Below are positions 35,361-43,412 of a stretch of DNA of 43,412 nt, piece by piece (the stretch's first letter is position 1; the number at the start of each line of letters is the position of its first letter). The notes under the pieces were generated by a model, which worked only from the letters and a program-made list of their open reading frames with translations, had not been told where the DNA came from and searched no databases. The DNA is from Pseudomonadota bacterium (GTDB taxonomy: Bacteria; Pseudomonadota; Gammaproteobacteria; Xanthomonadales; Xanthomonadaceae), in the NCBI GenBank assembly GCA_023395465.1, contig JAEWZE010000035.1, forward strand, positions 1 through 43,412, read 5' to 3'. The position numbers were made by a program, and so were the translations under genes.

Positions 35361-35864
35361 ATGGACACCCAATCGATCTATTACGCCCTGGCGCTGCTGC
35401 TGGTGCTGGTCGGCGTTGCCGGCACGATACTGCCGGCCATCCCCGGGCTGCCGCTGGTCTTCGCCGGGATGCTGCTGGCGGCCTGGGCCGGCGACTTCCA
35501 GCAGATCGGCGGATGGACGCTGCTGGTGCTGGCCATCCTCACCCTGGTCTCGATCGGCGTGGACTTCCTGGCCTCGGCCGCGGGCGCAAGGCGCGTCGGC
35601 GCCAGCCGGCTGGCGGTGATCGGCGCATTGGCGGGAACGCTGGTGGGACTGTTCTTCGGGCTGGTGGGCGTATTCGCGGGTCCGTTCGTGGGCGCGGTCG
35701 TGGGCGAACTGGTCGACCGCCGGGGCATCGCCCACCATGACCTCGGACGCGCCACCAAGGTCGGGGTCGGCACCTGGTTCGGGATCTTCGTCGGCATCGT
35801 GCTCAAGCTCACCCTGGCCTTCGCGATGATCGGCATCTTCGCGCTGGCCTGGTGGACCGATTGA
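35361..35864 (+). CDS. DUF456 family membrane protein
   Basis: 167 aa, strongly hydrophobic, with the family pattern GTILPAIPGLPLVFAGMLLAAW near the N-terminus and GLFFGLVGVFAGPFVGAVVGEL later; about four to five membrane segments. Function unknown. The mechanosensitive channel gene follows after 53 bp. Confidence 0.88.
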   Translation: MDTQSIYYALALLLVLVGVAGTILPAIPGLPLVFAGMLLAAWAGDFQQIGGWTLLVLAILTLVSIGVDFLASAAGARRVGASRLAVIGALAGTLVGLFFGLVGVFAGPFVGAVVGELVDRRGIAHHDLGRATKVGVGTWFGIFVGIVLKLTLAFAMIGIFALAWWTD

Positions 35865-35917
35865 CGCGGTCTTGCAGGCGCGCGGCTAGACTGCCGCTTT
35901 TCCGACATCCCGCCCGC

Positions 35918-37120
35918 ATGCCCGCATTGCCGTCGCGCACCTTGCGCAGGTTCGCCTTCCTGTTGCTGTCCCTGCTGCTGCTCGCCGGACTGTCCGCGGC
36001 CGCGCCCGCCATCGCGATGCAGGCTGGGCAGTCGCCGGCTCCCACGGCGGAGCCGGCGCCCGCGCCAGCGGCGGCGGAGGATCGGTCCGGAGCAGCGGAG
36101 GCGCAGGTGCCCGCCCCGCCGGAAACCGACCTGCGCGGGCGTTTCCAATTCGCGTTCGACAAGCTGTCGCTAGGCCTGACCGAGTTCATCGCCTGGCTGC
36201 CGCTGCTGGCGGTGGCGATCCTGATCATCGTGTTCTCGGCTTGGCTCGCCGGCTTCGTCTCGCGGCGCCTGCACCTGCTGCGGCTGCGCACCGGCAATCC
36301 GTACATGAACGGGCTGATCCGCAACGTGGTGCGGACCGTGATCATCCTGTTCGGCGTGGTGGTGGCGCTCAACCTGCTCAATGCCACCGCGCTGGTCACC
36401 GCAGTGCTCGGATCGGCGGGCGTGGTCGGCCTGGTGCTCGGCTTCGCCTTCAAGGACATCGCGGAGAACTATGTCGCGGGCATCCTGCTCAGCCTGCGCC
36501 AGCCGTTCGCACCCGGCGACCACGTGGTGGTGGACGGCAACGAGGGCAAGGTGGTGGCGCTGCACTCGCGCACCACCGTGCTGATGACGCTCGACGGCAA
36601 CGAACTGCGCCTGCCCAACGCCCTGGTGTTCAAGGCGATCATCCTCAACTACACGCGCAATCCCAACCGCCGCTTCGACTTCACCATCCCGATCGACATG
36701 GGCCAGTCGATCCGCGCCGCGCAGTCGCTGGCGCTGGAACAGATCTGCCGGGTCGAGGGCCTGCTGCAGGATCCCGGACCGTCGTGGACCGTGCACGAGT
36801 ACGGCGCGGCCGGGATCGTGCTGCGGTTCTTCGGCTGGGTCGACCAGCGCCAGAGCGACCTGGGCAAGGTGCGCAGCGAGTCGATCCGCCTGGTCAAGGC
36901 CGCGTTCGCGCGGGAAGGGATCGAGCCGCCGCGCACCACCTACCACATCCTCACCGCACGCCAGTCCGCGGACGAACCTTCCGCGGCCCGTCCCGAGCCG
37001 GTCCACGGCACCGACGCCGACACCTCGGTCAACCGCGACATCGATCGCCAGCTGGCGGACGCGCAGCAAGCGGCCGCGGCCGACACCAACCTCCTCGAAC
37101 CTCCCGCGGCCCAGCCATGA
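35918..37120 (+). CDS. MscS-family mechanosensitive ion channel
   Basis: 400 aa. A signal-like N-terminus and an Ala/Pro-rich linker precede the membrane helices. The pore helix region reads LVTAVLGSAGVVGLVLGFAFKDIAENYVAGILL, followed by the beta domain QPFAPGDHVVVDGNEGKV and LRLPNALVFKAIILNYTRNPNRR, all typical of MscS. It protects against osmotic down-shock. It overlaps the phospholipase gene by 4 bp. Confidence 0.93.
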   Translation: MPALPSRTLRRFAFLLLSLLLLAGLSAAAPAIAMQAGQSPAPTAEPAPAPAAAEDRSGAAEAQVPAPPETDLRGRFQFAFDKLSLGLTEFIAWLPLLAVAILIIVFSAWLAGFVSRRLHLLRLRTGNPYMNGLIRNVVRTVIILFGVVVALNLLNATALVTAVLGSAGVVGLVLGFAFKDIAENYVAGILLSLRQPFAPGDHVVVDGNEGKVVALHSRTTVLMTLDGNELRLPNALVFKAIILNYTRNPNRRFDFTIPIDMGQSIRAAQSLALEQICRVEGLLQDPGPSWTVHEYGAAGIVLRFFGWVDQRQSDLGKVRSESIRLVKAAFAREGIEPPRTTYHILTARQSADEPSAARPEPVHGTDADTSVNRDIDRQLADAQQAAAADTNLLEPPAAQP

Positions 37121-38244
37121 CCCGATCCCTCGTCCCCGCCACGCTCGCCGCGCTGGCGTTCACCGCCACGCCCTGCCTGGCGCAGACCCCGACCACCCTG
37201 GAAGGCTGCGCCGCGCTGCTGGTCGATGCCGCCCGGCTGGCCTGCTACGACGGACTCGCCGGCCGCCGCGCCACCGGCCCGGAAGAAGCCGACATCGCCG
37301 CTGCCCGCGCCCGCGAGGCGCTCGACGCCGCGCCTGCGACCACCGCCGTGGACGAGGGACGGCTGTTCCGTCACGAGGATCCGCTCGACGAGGCGCTGGG
37401 CAACGCCGGGCGCGGCTCGCTGCTCGACAGCCGCTGGGAACTGGCGCGCGACTCCAAGCTGGGGATCTTCAACTTCCGCGTCTACAAACCGGTCTACCTG
37501 ATGCCGGTGTTCTGGACCTCCGACGTCAACGACATGCCGCGCTCGGCGAATCCCGACAACACCGTGACCTCGCCGATGGGCCTGGATTCGCTGGAGACCA
37601 AGTTCCAGCTCAGCTTCAAGACCAAGGCCGTGGAGAACCTGTTCGGCGACAACGGCGATATCTGGATGGGCTATACCCAGAGTTCGCGCTGGCAGGTCTA
37701 CAACGGGGACCAGTCGCGCCCCTTCCGCGAGACCAACTACGAGCCCGAAGTGCTGCTGGTGTTCCGCAACGGCTACAGCATCGGCGGCTGGAACGGGCGG
37801 ATGGCGGCGGTCGGCATCAACCACCAGTCCAACGGACGCGGCGATCCGATGTCGCGCAGCTGGAACCGGATCATGTTCAACATTGGCCTGGACCGGGACA
37901 ACTGGGCGCTGATGCTGCGGCCCTGGATCCGGGTGAGCGACGGCAGCGACGACGACAACCCGGGGATGGAGGACTACATCGGCCGCGGCGACGCGACCCT
38001 GACCTACCTGCGCGGGCGCAACGAGTTCTCGCTGATGGCGCGCCATTCGCTGCGCGGCGGCGACCGCTCGCGCGGCGCGCTGCAGTTCGACTGGGGCTTC
38101 CCGATCCACGAGTCGCTGCCGATGCGCGGCCGCCTGCAGGTATTCCACGGCTACGGCGAGAGCCTGATCGACTACAACCACAAGGCGACGTACGTCGGGC
38201 TGGGAGTGTCGCTGCAGGAATGGTTCGCGCCGCGCCCGGACTGA
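37117..38244 (+). CDS. pldA: Outer membrane phospholipase A
   Basis: 375 aa. Signal peptide (about residues 1-22, ending PCLAQ), then a linker and the OMPLA barrel. The catalytic serine hydrolase set is clear: His236 and Ser238 in INHQSNGR, and Asn250 in SRSWNR, with the same 12-residue spacing from Ser to Asn as in E. coli OMPLA (Ser144, Asn156). It hydrolyses phospholipids that reach the outer leaflet. The ATG overlaps the channel gene stop. Confidence 0.93.
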   Translation: MTRSLVPATLAALAFTATPCLAQTPTTLEGCAALLVDAARLACYDGLAGRRATGPEEADIAAARAREALDAAPATTAVDEGRLFRHEDPLDEALGNAGRGSLLDSRWELARDSKLGIFNFRVYKPVYLMPVFWTSDVNDMPRSANPDNTVTSPMGLDSLETKFQLSFKTKAVENLFGDNGDIWMGYTQSSRWQVYNGDQSRPFRETNYEPEVLLVFRNGYSIGGWNGRMAAVGINHQSNGRGDPMSRSWNRIMFNIGLDRDNWALMLRPWIRVSDGSDDDNPGMEDYIGRGDATLTYLRGRNEFSLMARHSLRGGDRSRGALQFDWGFPIHESLPMRGRLQVFHGYGESLIDYNHKATYVGLGVSLQEWFAPRPD

Positions 38245-38325
38245 ACCCGACCGCGCCCCTGCCGGCGTCGCGCAGGCAGGCCGCGACGCCCGCAACCCGA
38301 TCCCCGCCACCCGGGAATACCGCCC

Positions 38326-39591
38326 ATGAGCTGGACCATCGCCCTGACGATCGTGGCCACCATCGCCGCCGCCGCGCTCGCGATGAACTTCGCCACGCCC
38401 GAGAAGAAGATCGAGAAGAAGGTCGAGCACCGCCACGGAGTGTGCGATCCGCAGTTCAAGCGCGAGATGGGCGTGCTGCTCGGGCCGGGGATCCTCGGAG
38501 GCAATCGCATCCAGGCCTTCCACAACGGCGACGAGATCTTCCCGGCGATGCTCGAGGCCATCCGCGGCGCGCGGCGCAACATCACCATGGAAACCTACAT
38601 CTACTGGTCGGGGGACATCGGACGCGCGGTGGCCGATGCCCTGTGCGGTCGCGCCAGGGCCGGGGTCTCCGTGCACCTCGTGGTGGACTGGGCGGGCAGC
38701 CTGAAGATGGACGACGAGCTGCTGGAACTGATGCAGGACGCGGGCGTGCGGCTGGAGCGCTACCGCCCGCTGCGCTGGTACAACATTAGCCGCATGAACA
38801 ATCGCACCCACCGCAAGCTGCTGGTGGTGGACGGGACGATCGGTTTCACCGGGGGCGTGGGCATCGCCGACCAGTGGAGCGGCCACGCGCAGGATCCGGA
38901 CCACTGGCGGGAGACCCATTTCCGCGTGGAGGGTCCGGTGGTGGCACAGATGCAGGCCGCCTTCAACGACAATTGGATCAAGACCACCGGCGAACTGCTC
39001 AACGGCGAGGACTACTTTCCTGCACTCGAACACGCCGGCGACGCGGACGCGCACCTGTTCATCGCCTCGCCGGCGGGCGGCAGCGAGAGCATGCACCTGA
39101 TGTACCTGACCGCGATCGCGGCCGCCTGCACCAGCATCGACCTGTGTGCGGCCTACTTCGTGCCCGACCCGCTGATCGCCCAGGCCCTGCTCGCGGCCCG
39201 TGGCCGCGGCGTCCGTGTCCGCGTGTTGCTGCCGGGGCAGCACATCGATTCGGAGGCCGTGCGCTACGCGTCCAAGGCGTCGTGGGGCGAGCTGCTGGCC
39301 GGCGGCGTGGAGATCCACGAGTACCGGCCGACGATGATCCATGTGAAGCTGCTGGTGGTGGACGGCGAGCTGGTGTCGGTGGGTTCGACCAATTTCGACA
39401 TCCGCTCGTTCCGGCTCAACGACGAGGCCAGCCTCAACGTCTACGACCCGGGCTTTGCCGCGTGCATGACCGAGGCCTTCGAGCGCGACCTCGAGCAGGC
39501 CGTGCAGTACGACCACGCGATGTGGCAGCGCCGGCCGCTGCGCCAGAAGCTGGCCGAGAAGCTGGTCCGGCCGGTGCGCTCCCAGGTCTAG
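38326..39591 (+). CDS. Cardiolipin synthase-like phospholipase D family protein
   Basis: 421 aa with one N-terminal membrane helix and two HKD motifs: His162-Lys164-Asp169 in HRKLLVVDGTIGFTGG and His339-Lys341-Asp346 in HVKLLVVDGELVSVGSTNFD. Length and motif context fit ClsB/ClsC-type cardiolipin synthases. It follows pldA by 81 bp on the same strand, giving a small phospholipid-handling group. Confidence 0.88.
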   Translation: MSWTIALTIVATIAAAALAMNFATPEKKIEKKVEHRHGVCDPQFKREMGVLLGPGILGGNRIQAFHNGDEIFPAMLEAIRGARRNITMETYIYWSGDIGRAVADALCGRARAGVSVHLVVDWAGSLKMDDELLELMQDAGVRLERYRPLRWYNISRMNNRTHRKLLVVDGTIGFTGGVGIADQWSGHAQDPDHWRETHFRVEGPVVAQMQAAFNDNWIKTTGELLNGEDYFPALEHAGDADAHLFIASPAGGSESMHLMYLTAIAAACTSIDLCAAYFVPDPLIAQALLAARGRGVRVRVLLPGQHIDSEAVRYASKASWGELLAGGVEIHEYRPTMIHVKLLVVDGELVSVGSTNFDIRSFRLNDEASLNVYDPGFAACMTEAFERDLEQAVQYDHAMWQRRPLRQKLAEKLVRPVRSQV

Positions 39592-39601
39592 GCGGTCGCA
39601 C

Positions 39602-40237
39602 TCAGGTCCAGTCGGTCAGGCCTTCGCGACGGTAGACCTCGGCGAACGAGGGCAGCGCCTTCATCCGCGCCGCATGCGCGGCCAGCGCGGGCCAGCTGTC
39701 GCTGGACCGCGGCAGGTTGCGCGACCAGCGCATCAGCATGGTGAGCAGGAAGTCCGCGGCGCTGCGCTGGTCCCCCAGCAGGTAGGGGCCGTCCGCGGCC
39801 AGGTGCGTGTCCACCTGCTGCCACGCGGCCTCCAGCTCGGCCAGGGCCCGCGCCTGCACCTGGGCGATCTGATCTTCGCCGGCGGGCTCGTGCGGGTAGA
39901 ACCAGCGCCGGTAGGCGGGCATCAGCGTGTAGGCGCAGAAGAACATCCAGCGGTAGTAGGCCGCTCGTTCCGGCGTGCCGGGCGCCGGCGCGAGACCCGC
40001 CGACAGGTGCAGGTCGGCCAGGTGCATGGCGATCGCGGCGGACTCGGTCAGCACCTGGCCATCGATCACCAGGGTCGGCACCCTGCCCTGCGGATTGAGG
40101 GCGAGGTAGTCGGCGGACTTGTGCTCGCGCTGGTCGAAATCGAGCAGGCGCAGCTCGTGCGCGACGCCGAGTTCGATCAGGAGCCAGTGCACGACCAGCG
40201 AGGCGGTGCTGCGGGAGCCGTACAGGGTGACAGTCAT
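39602..40237 (-). CDS. Glutathione S-transferase family protein
   Basis: 211 aa. The N-terminal thioredoxin-like domain shows YGSRSTASLVVHWLLIELG, LALNPQGRVPTLVIDGQVLTESAAIAMHLAD; the C-terminal helices contain LLGDQRSAADFLLTML. It differs clearly from the GST at 28698. It converges with the cardiolipin synthase-like gene, leaving 10 bp. Substrate unknown. Confidence 0.9.
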   Translation of the reverse strand: MTVTLYGSRSTASLVVHWLLIELGVAHELRLLDFDQREHKSADYLALNPQGRVPTLVIDGQVLTESAAIAMHLADLHLSAGLAPAPGTPERAAYYRWMFFCAYTLMPAYRRWFYPHEPAGEDQIAQVQARALAELEAAWQQVDTHLAADGPYLLGDQRSAADFLLTMLMRWSRNLPRSSDSWPALAAHAARMKALPSFAEVYRREGLTDWT

Positions 40238-40360
40238 GCGCGCGGACCTGTGCAGGGCGGGACGCGGAGTATCGCCTGCCGCTGCCGCCGTGGCACCCCA
40301 CGGCAGCCGACGACGCCGCACCATGCGCGAGGCCGGCGGACGCCGGCTTCGCGGACTGCG

Positions 40361-41929
40361 TCAGGCGATCTCGACGATCGGGATCTTGCCGATCCGCGCC
40401 TGCCACTGCTTCGGTCCGGTCTGGTGCACCGACTCGCCGGTGGCATCGACCGCCACCGTCACCGGCATGTCGCGGACCTCGAACTCGTAGATCGCCTCCA
40501 TCCCGAGGTCGGCGAAGCCGACGACCTTGGCCGCCTTGATCGCCTTGGACACCAGGTAGGCCGAGCCGCCGACCGCCATCAGGTACACCGACCTGTGCCT
40601 GCGGATCGCCTCCAGTGCCACCGGGCCGCGCTCGGCCTTGCCGATCATGCCCAACAGGCCGGTCTGTGCCAGCACCTGCTCGGTGAACTTGTCCATGCGC
40701 GTGGCCGTGGTCGGGCCGGCCGGGCCCACCACTTCGTCGCGCACCGGATCGACCGGGCCCACGTAGTAGATGAAGCGGCCCTTGAGGTCGACCGGCAGTT
40801 CCTCGCCCCGGTTGAGCATGTCGACCATGCGCTTGTGCGCGGCGTCGCGGCCGGTGAGCATTTTCCCGTTGAGCAGCAGCACTTCGCCGGGCTTGAAGGT
40901 GGTGACGTCTTCCGGGGTGATCGTGTCGAGATCGACGCGGCGCGCGTTGTGCGGGTTGTAGGTGAGCTTGGGCCAGTCCTCCAGCGAGGGCGGGTCCAGC
41001 GCCACCGGCCCACTGCCGTCGAGGGTGAAGTGCGCGTGGCGGGTGGCGGCGCAGTTGGGGATCATCGCCACCGGCAGGTTGGCCGCGTGGGTCGGGTAGT
41101 CCTTGACCTTGATGTCCAGCACCGTGGTCAGGCCGCCGAGGCCCTGCGCGCCGATGCCGAGCGCATTGACCTTCTCGTACAGCTCCAGGCGCAGCTCTTC
41201 GGCGCGGCTGGACGGGCCGCGCGCGATCAGGTCCTGGATGTCGATCGGCTCCATCAGCGCTTCCTTGGCCAGCAGCATCGCCTTCTCGGCGGTGCCGCCA
41301 ATGCCGATGCCGAGCATGCCCGGCGGGCACCAGCCCGCGCCCATGGTCGGCACGGTCCTGAGCACCCAGTCGACGATCGAATCCGAGGGGTTAAGCATGG
41401 CGAACTTGCTCTTGGCCTCCGAGCCGCCGCCCTTGGCCGCCACGATCACGTCGACCGTGTTGCCGGCGACGATCTTCATGTTGACCACGGCCGGGGTGTT
41501 GTCCTTCGTGTTCTGGCGCTTGCCGGCCGGGTCGGCCAGCACCGAGGCGCGCAGCTTGTTGTCGGGGTGGTTGTAGGCGCGGCGCACGCCCTCGTTGACG
41601 GCGTCCTCGAGCGAGCCGGTGAAACCCTCCCAGCGCACGTCCATGCCCACTTCCAGGAACACGGTGACGATGCCGGTGTCCTGGCAGATCGGGCGATGGC
41701 CCTCGGCGCACATGCGCGAATTGATCAGGATCTGCGCGATCGCGTCCTTGGCCGCCGGAGACTCCTCGCGCTCGTAGGCGGCGGACAGGTTCCGGATGTA
41801 GTCGACCGGGTGGTAGTAGCTGATGTACTGGAGGGCGTCGGCGATCGACTGGATCAGATCGTCCTGCTTGATCGTGCGGGTGGAAGCGAGGGTCACGGCT
41901 GGCTCGGCGGCTTGCGGGGAAACGGCCAT
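40361..41929 (-). CDS. Fumarate hydratase class I
   Basis: A 522-residue iron-sulfur fumarase converting fumarate to malate, oxygen-sensitive. Cluster cysteines are in RPICQDTGIVTVF, GAGWCPPGMLGIGIGG and IPNCAATRHAHF, and the second domain has PAGPTTATRMD. Length matches the two-domain single-chain FumA/FumB type. The ATG at 41929 is used; a GTG at 41895 is an alternative. The frame stays open upstream through the whole LacI gene, a high-GC artefact. A GC-rich hairpin at 40327-40352 follows the stop, without a T-run. Confidence 0.95.
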   Translation of the reverse strand: MAVSPQAAEPAVTLASTRTIKQDDLIQSIADALQYISYYHPVDYIRNLSAAYEREESPAAKDAIAQILINSRMCAEGHRPICQDTGIVTVFLEVGMDVRWEGFTGSLEDAVNEGVRRAYNHPDNKLRASVLADPAGKRQNTKDNTPAVVNMKIVAGNTVDVIVAAKGGGSEAKSKFAMLNPSDSIVDWVLRTVPTMGAGWCPPGMLGIGIGGTAEKAMLLAKEALMEPIDIQDLIARGPSSRAEELRLELYEKVNALGIGAQGLGGLTTVLDIKVKDYPTHAANLPVAMIPNCAATRHAHFTLDGSGPVALDPPSLEDWPKLTYNPHNARRVDLDTITPEDVTTFKPGEVLLLNGKMLTGRDAAHKRMVDMLNRGEELPVDLKGRFIYYVGPVDPVRDEVVGPAGPTTATRMDKFTEQVLAQTGLLGMIGKAERGPVALEAIRRHRSVYLMAVGGSAYLVSKAIKAAKVVGFADLGMEAIYEFEVRDMPVTVAVDATGESVHQTGPKQWQARIGKIPIVEIA

Positions 41930-42111
41930 TTTAGCGGTGTGGAGCGCCTTCCGTTCCGCTCCCGAAGGGTCGACGGCTGCATCGATGTATTCCGCCGGCG
42001 GCAGGGGGAGCACCCTACCCGCGCCCTGCCCGCTTCGCTGCTCCCGGCGCTCCGGGCGGGATCGCAGCGCGCACGGCCCGGCGCCCGCCGCCCGCCGCCC
42101 GGCGCCATGCG

Positions 42112-43125
42112 TCAGAGGCGTTGTTGCGGCGGCGGCGCGGTCGACCCGCGCAGCATCAGGCTGAAATCCAGGGTCTGCTGGCGAGGCACGTCCTCCGCCC
42201 GGAGGATGGCGAGCAGGAGCCGGGCCGCACGGACGCCGATCTCCCGCATGGGCTGGCTGATGGTCGTCAGCGGCGGACTCAGGTAGCGCGAGGAGGCCAG
42301 GTCGTCGAAACCCACCACGGAGAACGCCTCCGGCACGCCGATGCCCAGGTCCCTGCACGCCGCGAGCGCCCCCAGCGCCATCTGGTCGCTGAAACAGAAT
42401 GCCGCGGTCGGCGCGGGCGACTGGCCCAGGAACCGCGTCGCCGCCAGATGGCCGGACTCCACGGAGAAGTCCCCCGGCACCGGCATCAGCAACTCCAGGC
42501 GGCCGTGCGCCAGGGCCGCCGCCCTGGCGCCTTCCAGGCGCTGGCGATGCAGCGGGTTGTCGGGCGGACCGCCGACCACGGCAATGCGCGCGTGCCCCAG
42601 TCCGTACAGGTGCTCCATCGCCGTGCGTGCCGCGGCCGCATTGTCGATGTGGACGCTGGGGATCCCCAGAGTCGGATCGAACTCGCATCCATTGACCACC
42701 GGCGCCCTCGCGCCGAGCTGGCGGACGATCTCCCGTGCGGTCGGCGGCAGCCGGTGGCCGAGGACGATCAGGCCGTCGGCCTGGTTGCGCGGCAGCATCT
42801 GCGCGTAGCGCTCCTCGCGCTCGGCCTGGTGCTCGGTATCGCCGAGCAGGACCGCGTAGCCCGCCGCCTGCGCGGCCTCCTCCGCGCCCTTGAGGATCTG
42901 GGCGAAGAACGGGTTGCCGATGTCCGGCACCGTGATCAGGATCTTGCCGCTGCGCTGGGTCTTGAGCGTCCGGGCCGAGGCATTGGGGACGTAGCCCAGC
43001 GTGGCGGCGGCCTGCTCGATGCGCCGGCGCGTCTCCGGCAGCACCTTCTCGGGCCGCGACAGCGCGCGGGACACAGTGCCCGCCGAGACGCCGACGTGCC
43101 TGGCGATGTCGTAGATGGTGGCCAT
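42112..43125 (-). CDS. LacI family transcriptional regulator (second)
   Basis: 337 aa. Helix-turn-helix TIYDIARHVGVSAGTVSRAL, hinge NASARTLKT, then a sugar-binding effector domain (VPDIGNPFFAQILKGAEEA, SVVGFDDLASSRYL). The ATG at 43125 starts 2 residues before the helix-turn-helix; the longer frame adds 17 unrelated residues. It is divergent from a sugar isomerase gene with a perfect palindrome between, so it most likely represses that gene and itself. The 182 bp between it and the fumarase gene hold only GC-rich sequence. Confidence 0.93.
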   Translation of the reverse strand: MATIYDIARHVGVSAGTVSRALSRPEKVLPETRRRIEQAAATLGYVPNASARTLKTQRSGKILITVPDIGNPFFAQILKGAEEAAQAAGYAVLLGDTEHQAEREERYAQMLPRNQADGLIVLGHRLPPTAREIVRQLGARAPVVNGCEFDPTLGIPSVHIDNAAAARTAMEHLYGLGHARIAVVGGPPDNPLHRQRLEGARAAALAHGRLELLMPVPGDFSVESGHLAATRFLGQSPAPTAAFCFSDQMALGALAACRDLGIGVPEAFSVVGFDDLASSRYLSPPLTTISQPMREIGVRAARLLLAILRAEDVPRQQTLDFSLMLRGSTAPPPQQRL

Positions 43126-43191
43126 GTCCCCGTCCCGGATGCGTCCGATGCAGTGCACAACGCGTGCCCCGATCATCGCATGCTAGGATCG

Positions 43192-43209
43192 GATGCAATC
43201 GATTGCATC
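43192..43209. promoter_or_regulatory. Perfect 18-bp palindromic operator for the second LacI regulator
   Basis: GATGCAATCGATTGCATC is perfectly self-complementary. It sits 12 bp before the isomerase start and 66 bp before the divergent lacI start, a typical place for a shared operator. Its centre ATCGAT is the same as in the TTGGATCGATCCAA sites, with different flanks. Confidence 0.8.
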
Positions 43210-43221
43210 AGGTGGTTCGGC

Positions 43222-43412
43222 ATGCGGACACTCCAGGGCCCGGCGCTGTTCCTGGCCCAGTTCATCGGCGACGAGCCCCCGTTCAATCGCCTGGACAGCC
43301 TCGCCGGATGGGCCGCGGGACTCGGCTATCGTGGCGTCCAGGTGCCGACCAGCGCGCCGCACATCTTCGATCTCGCCCAGGCCGCGGAGAGCCAGGCCTA
43401 CTGCGACGACCT
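43222..43412 (+). CDS. Sugar phosphate isomerase/epimerase (partial, cut by window end)
   Basis: Only the first 63 residues are in the window: an opening LQGPALFLAQFIGDEPPFN, WAAGLGYRGVQVP and FDLAQAAESQAYCDD. This matches the AP-endonuclease-2-like TIM-barrel sugar isomerase/epimerase proteins common in Xanthomonas sugar operons. Substrate unknown. The divergent LacI gene and the palindrome suggest sugar-induced expression. Confidence 0.75.
   Translation, partial: MRTLQGPALFLAQFIGDEPPFNRLDSLAGWAAGLGYRGVQVPTSAPHIFDLAQAAESQAYCDD

Noticed and set aside
41980..42000. TGCATCGATGTA in the gap between fumarase and the second lacI
   Set aside because: Partial resemblance to the ATCGAT-core operators, but the flanks do not match either type.
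42070..42110. GC-only repeats upstream of the fumarase gene (GCCCGCC units)
   Set aside because: Short local compositional repeat, no regular spacing or array structure.
41930..43198. Fumarase frame stays open for about 420 more codons upstream
   Set aside because: It runs through the LacI gene in another frame; fumarase homology starts near 41929 and no fusion is supported.

Overview
The window is GC-rich, densely packed proteobacterial chromosome. Gene content (TonB receptor, tryptophan-halogenase-like protein and GH92 enzymes together, a fused E1 dehydrogenase, a class I fumarase, lolCD, sdhCDAB with sdhE) suggests the Xanthomonadaceae/Lysobacteraceae (Lysobacter or Luteimonas type). That assignment is by family resemblance, not a search. 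I see no rRNA, tRNA, transposase, phage gene or CRISPR array.

Region 1 (1-18.05 kb) is a glycan-utilisation locus that looks built for mannose-rich glycans such as N-glycans. It holds two GH92 alpha-mannosidases, a LacI regulator followed by a fructokinase-like PfkB kinase, a Glk-family kinase overlapping cutC, a large TonB-dependent receptor, a flavin-dependent halogenase-like protein and an AGE-family sugar epimerase/isomerase. Two further genes are broken. A glycosylasparaginase at the left edge has an in-frame amber codon and a damaged 5' end next to a 70-bp palindromic element. Between the halogenase and the epimerase lies a relic that reads, in alternating frames, like the last hundred or so residues of a GH2 beta-mannosidase. 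The inferred pathway is outer-membrane import of a mannose-rich glycan, release of alpha-linked mannose, mannose to fructose by the AGE enzyme, and fructose to fructose-6-phosphate by the kinase. The enzymes for the inner beta-mannose and the GlcNAc-Asn linkage are the ones lost. Five copies of a 14-bp palindrome (consensus TTGGATCGATCCAA) lie upstream of the first GH92 gene, the lacI-kinase pair and the receptor, and are the probable operators of the local LacI protein.

Region 2 (18.2-26.3 kb, mostly minus strand) is housekeeping: lolC-lolD, then a succinate dehydrogenase block in the order SDHAF4-like gene, sdhC, sdhD, sdhA, sdhB, sdhE, ygfX-like. A plus-strand ygfZ gene and an OmpA-like lipoprotein follow.

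Region 3 (26.3-32 kb, minus strand) carries a fused alpha/beta E1 2-oxoacid dehydrogenase, a glutathione S-transferase overlapping a GNAT acetyltransferase, a glutaryl-CoA-dehydrogenase-like enzyme and a glycine-zipper envelope protein with its own terminator.

Region 4 (32.1-40.2 kb) carries a small membrane protein, a TatD nuclease, TcdA, a membrane-anchored class II cytochrome c-like protein, a glycine-zipper lipoprotein with a strong terminator, a DUF456 protein, and an envelope group (MscS channel, outer-membrane phospholipase A, cardiolipin-synthase-like enzyme), ending with a second glutathione S-transferase.

Region 5 (40.3-43.4 kb) has a class I fumarase and a second LacI regulator. 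The regulator is divergent from a sugar phosphate isomerase/epimerase gene cut by the window end, and an 18-bp perfect palindrome lies between them. The two LacI systems have operators sharing the core ATCGAT but with different flanks.
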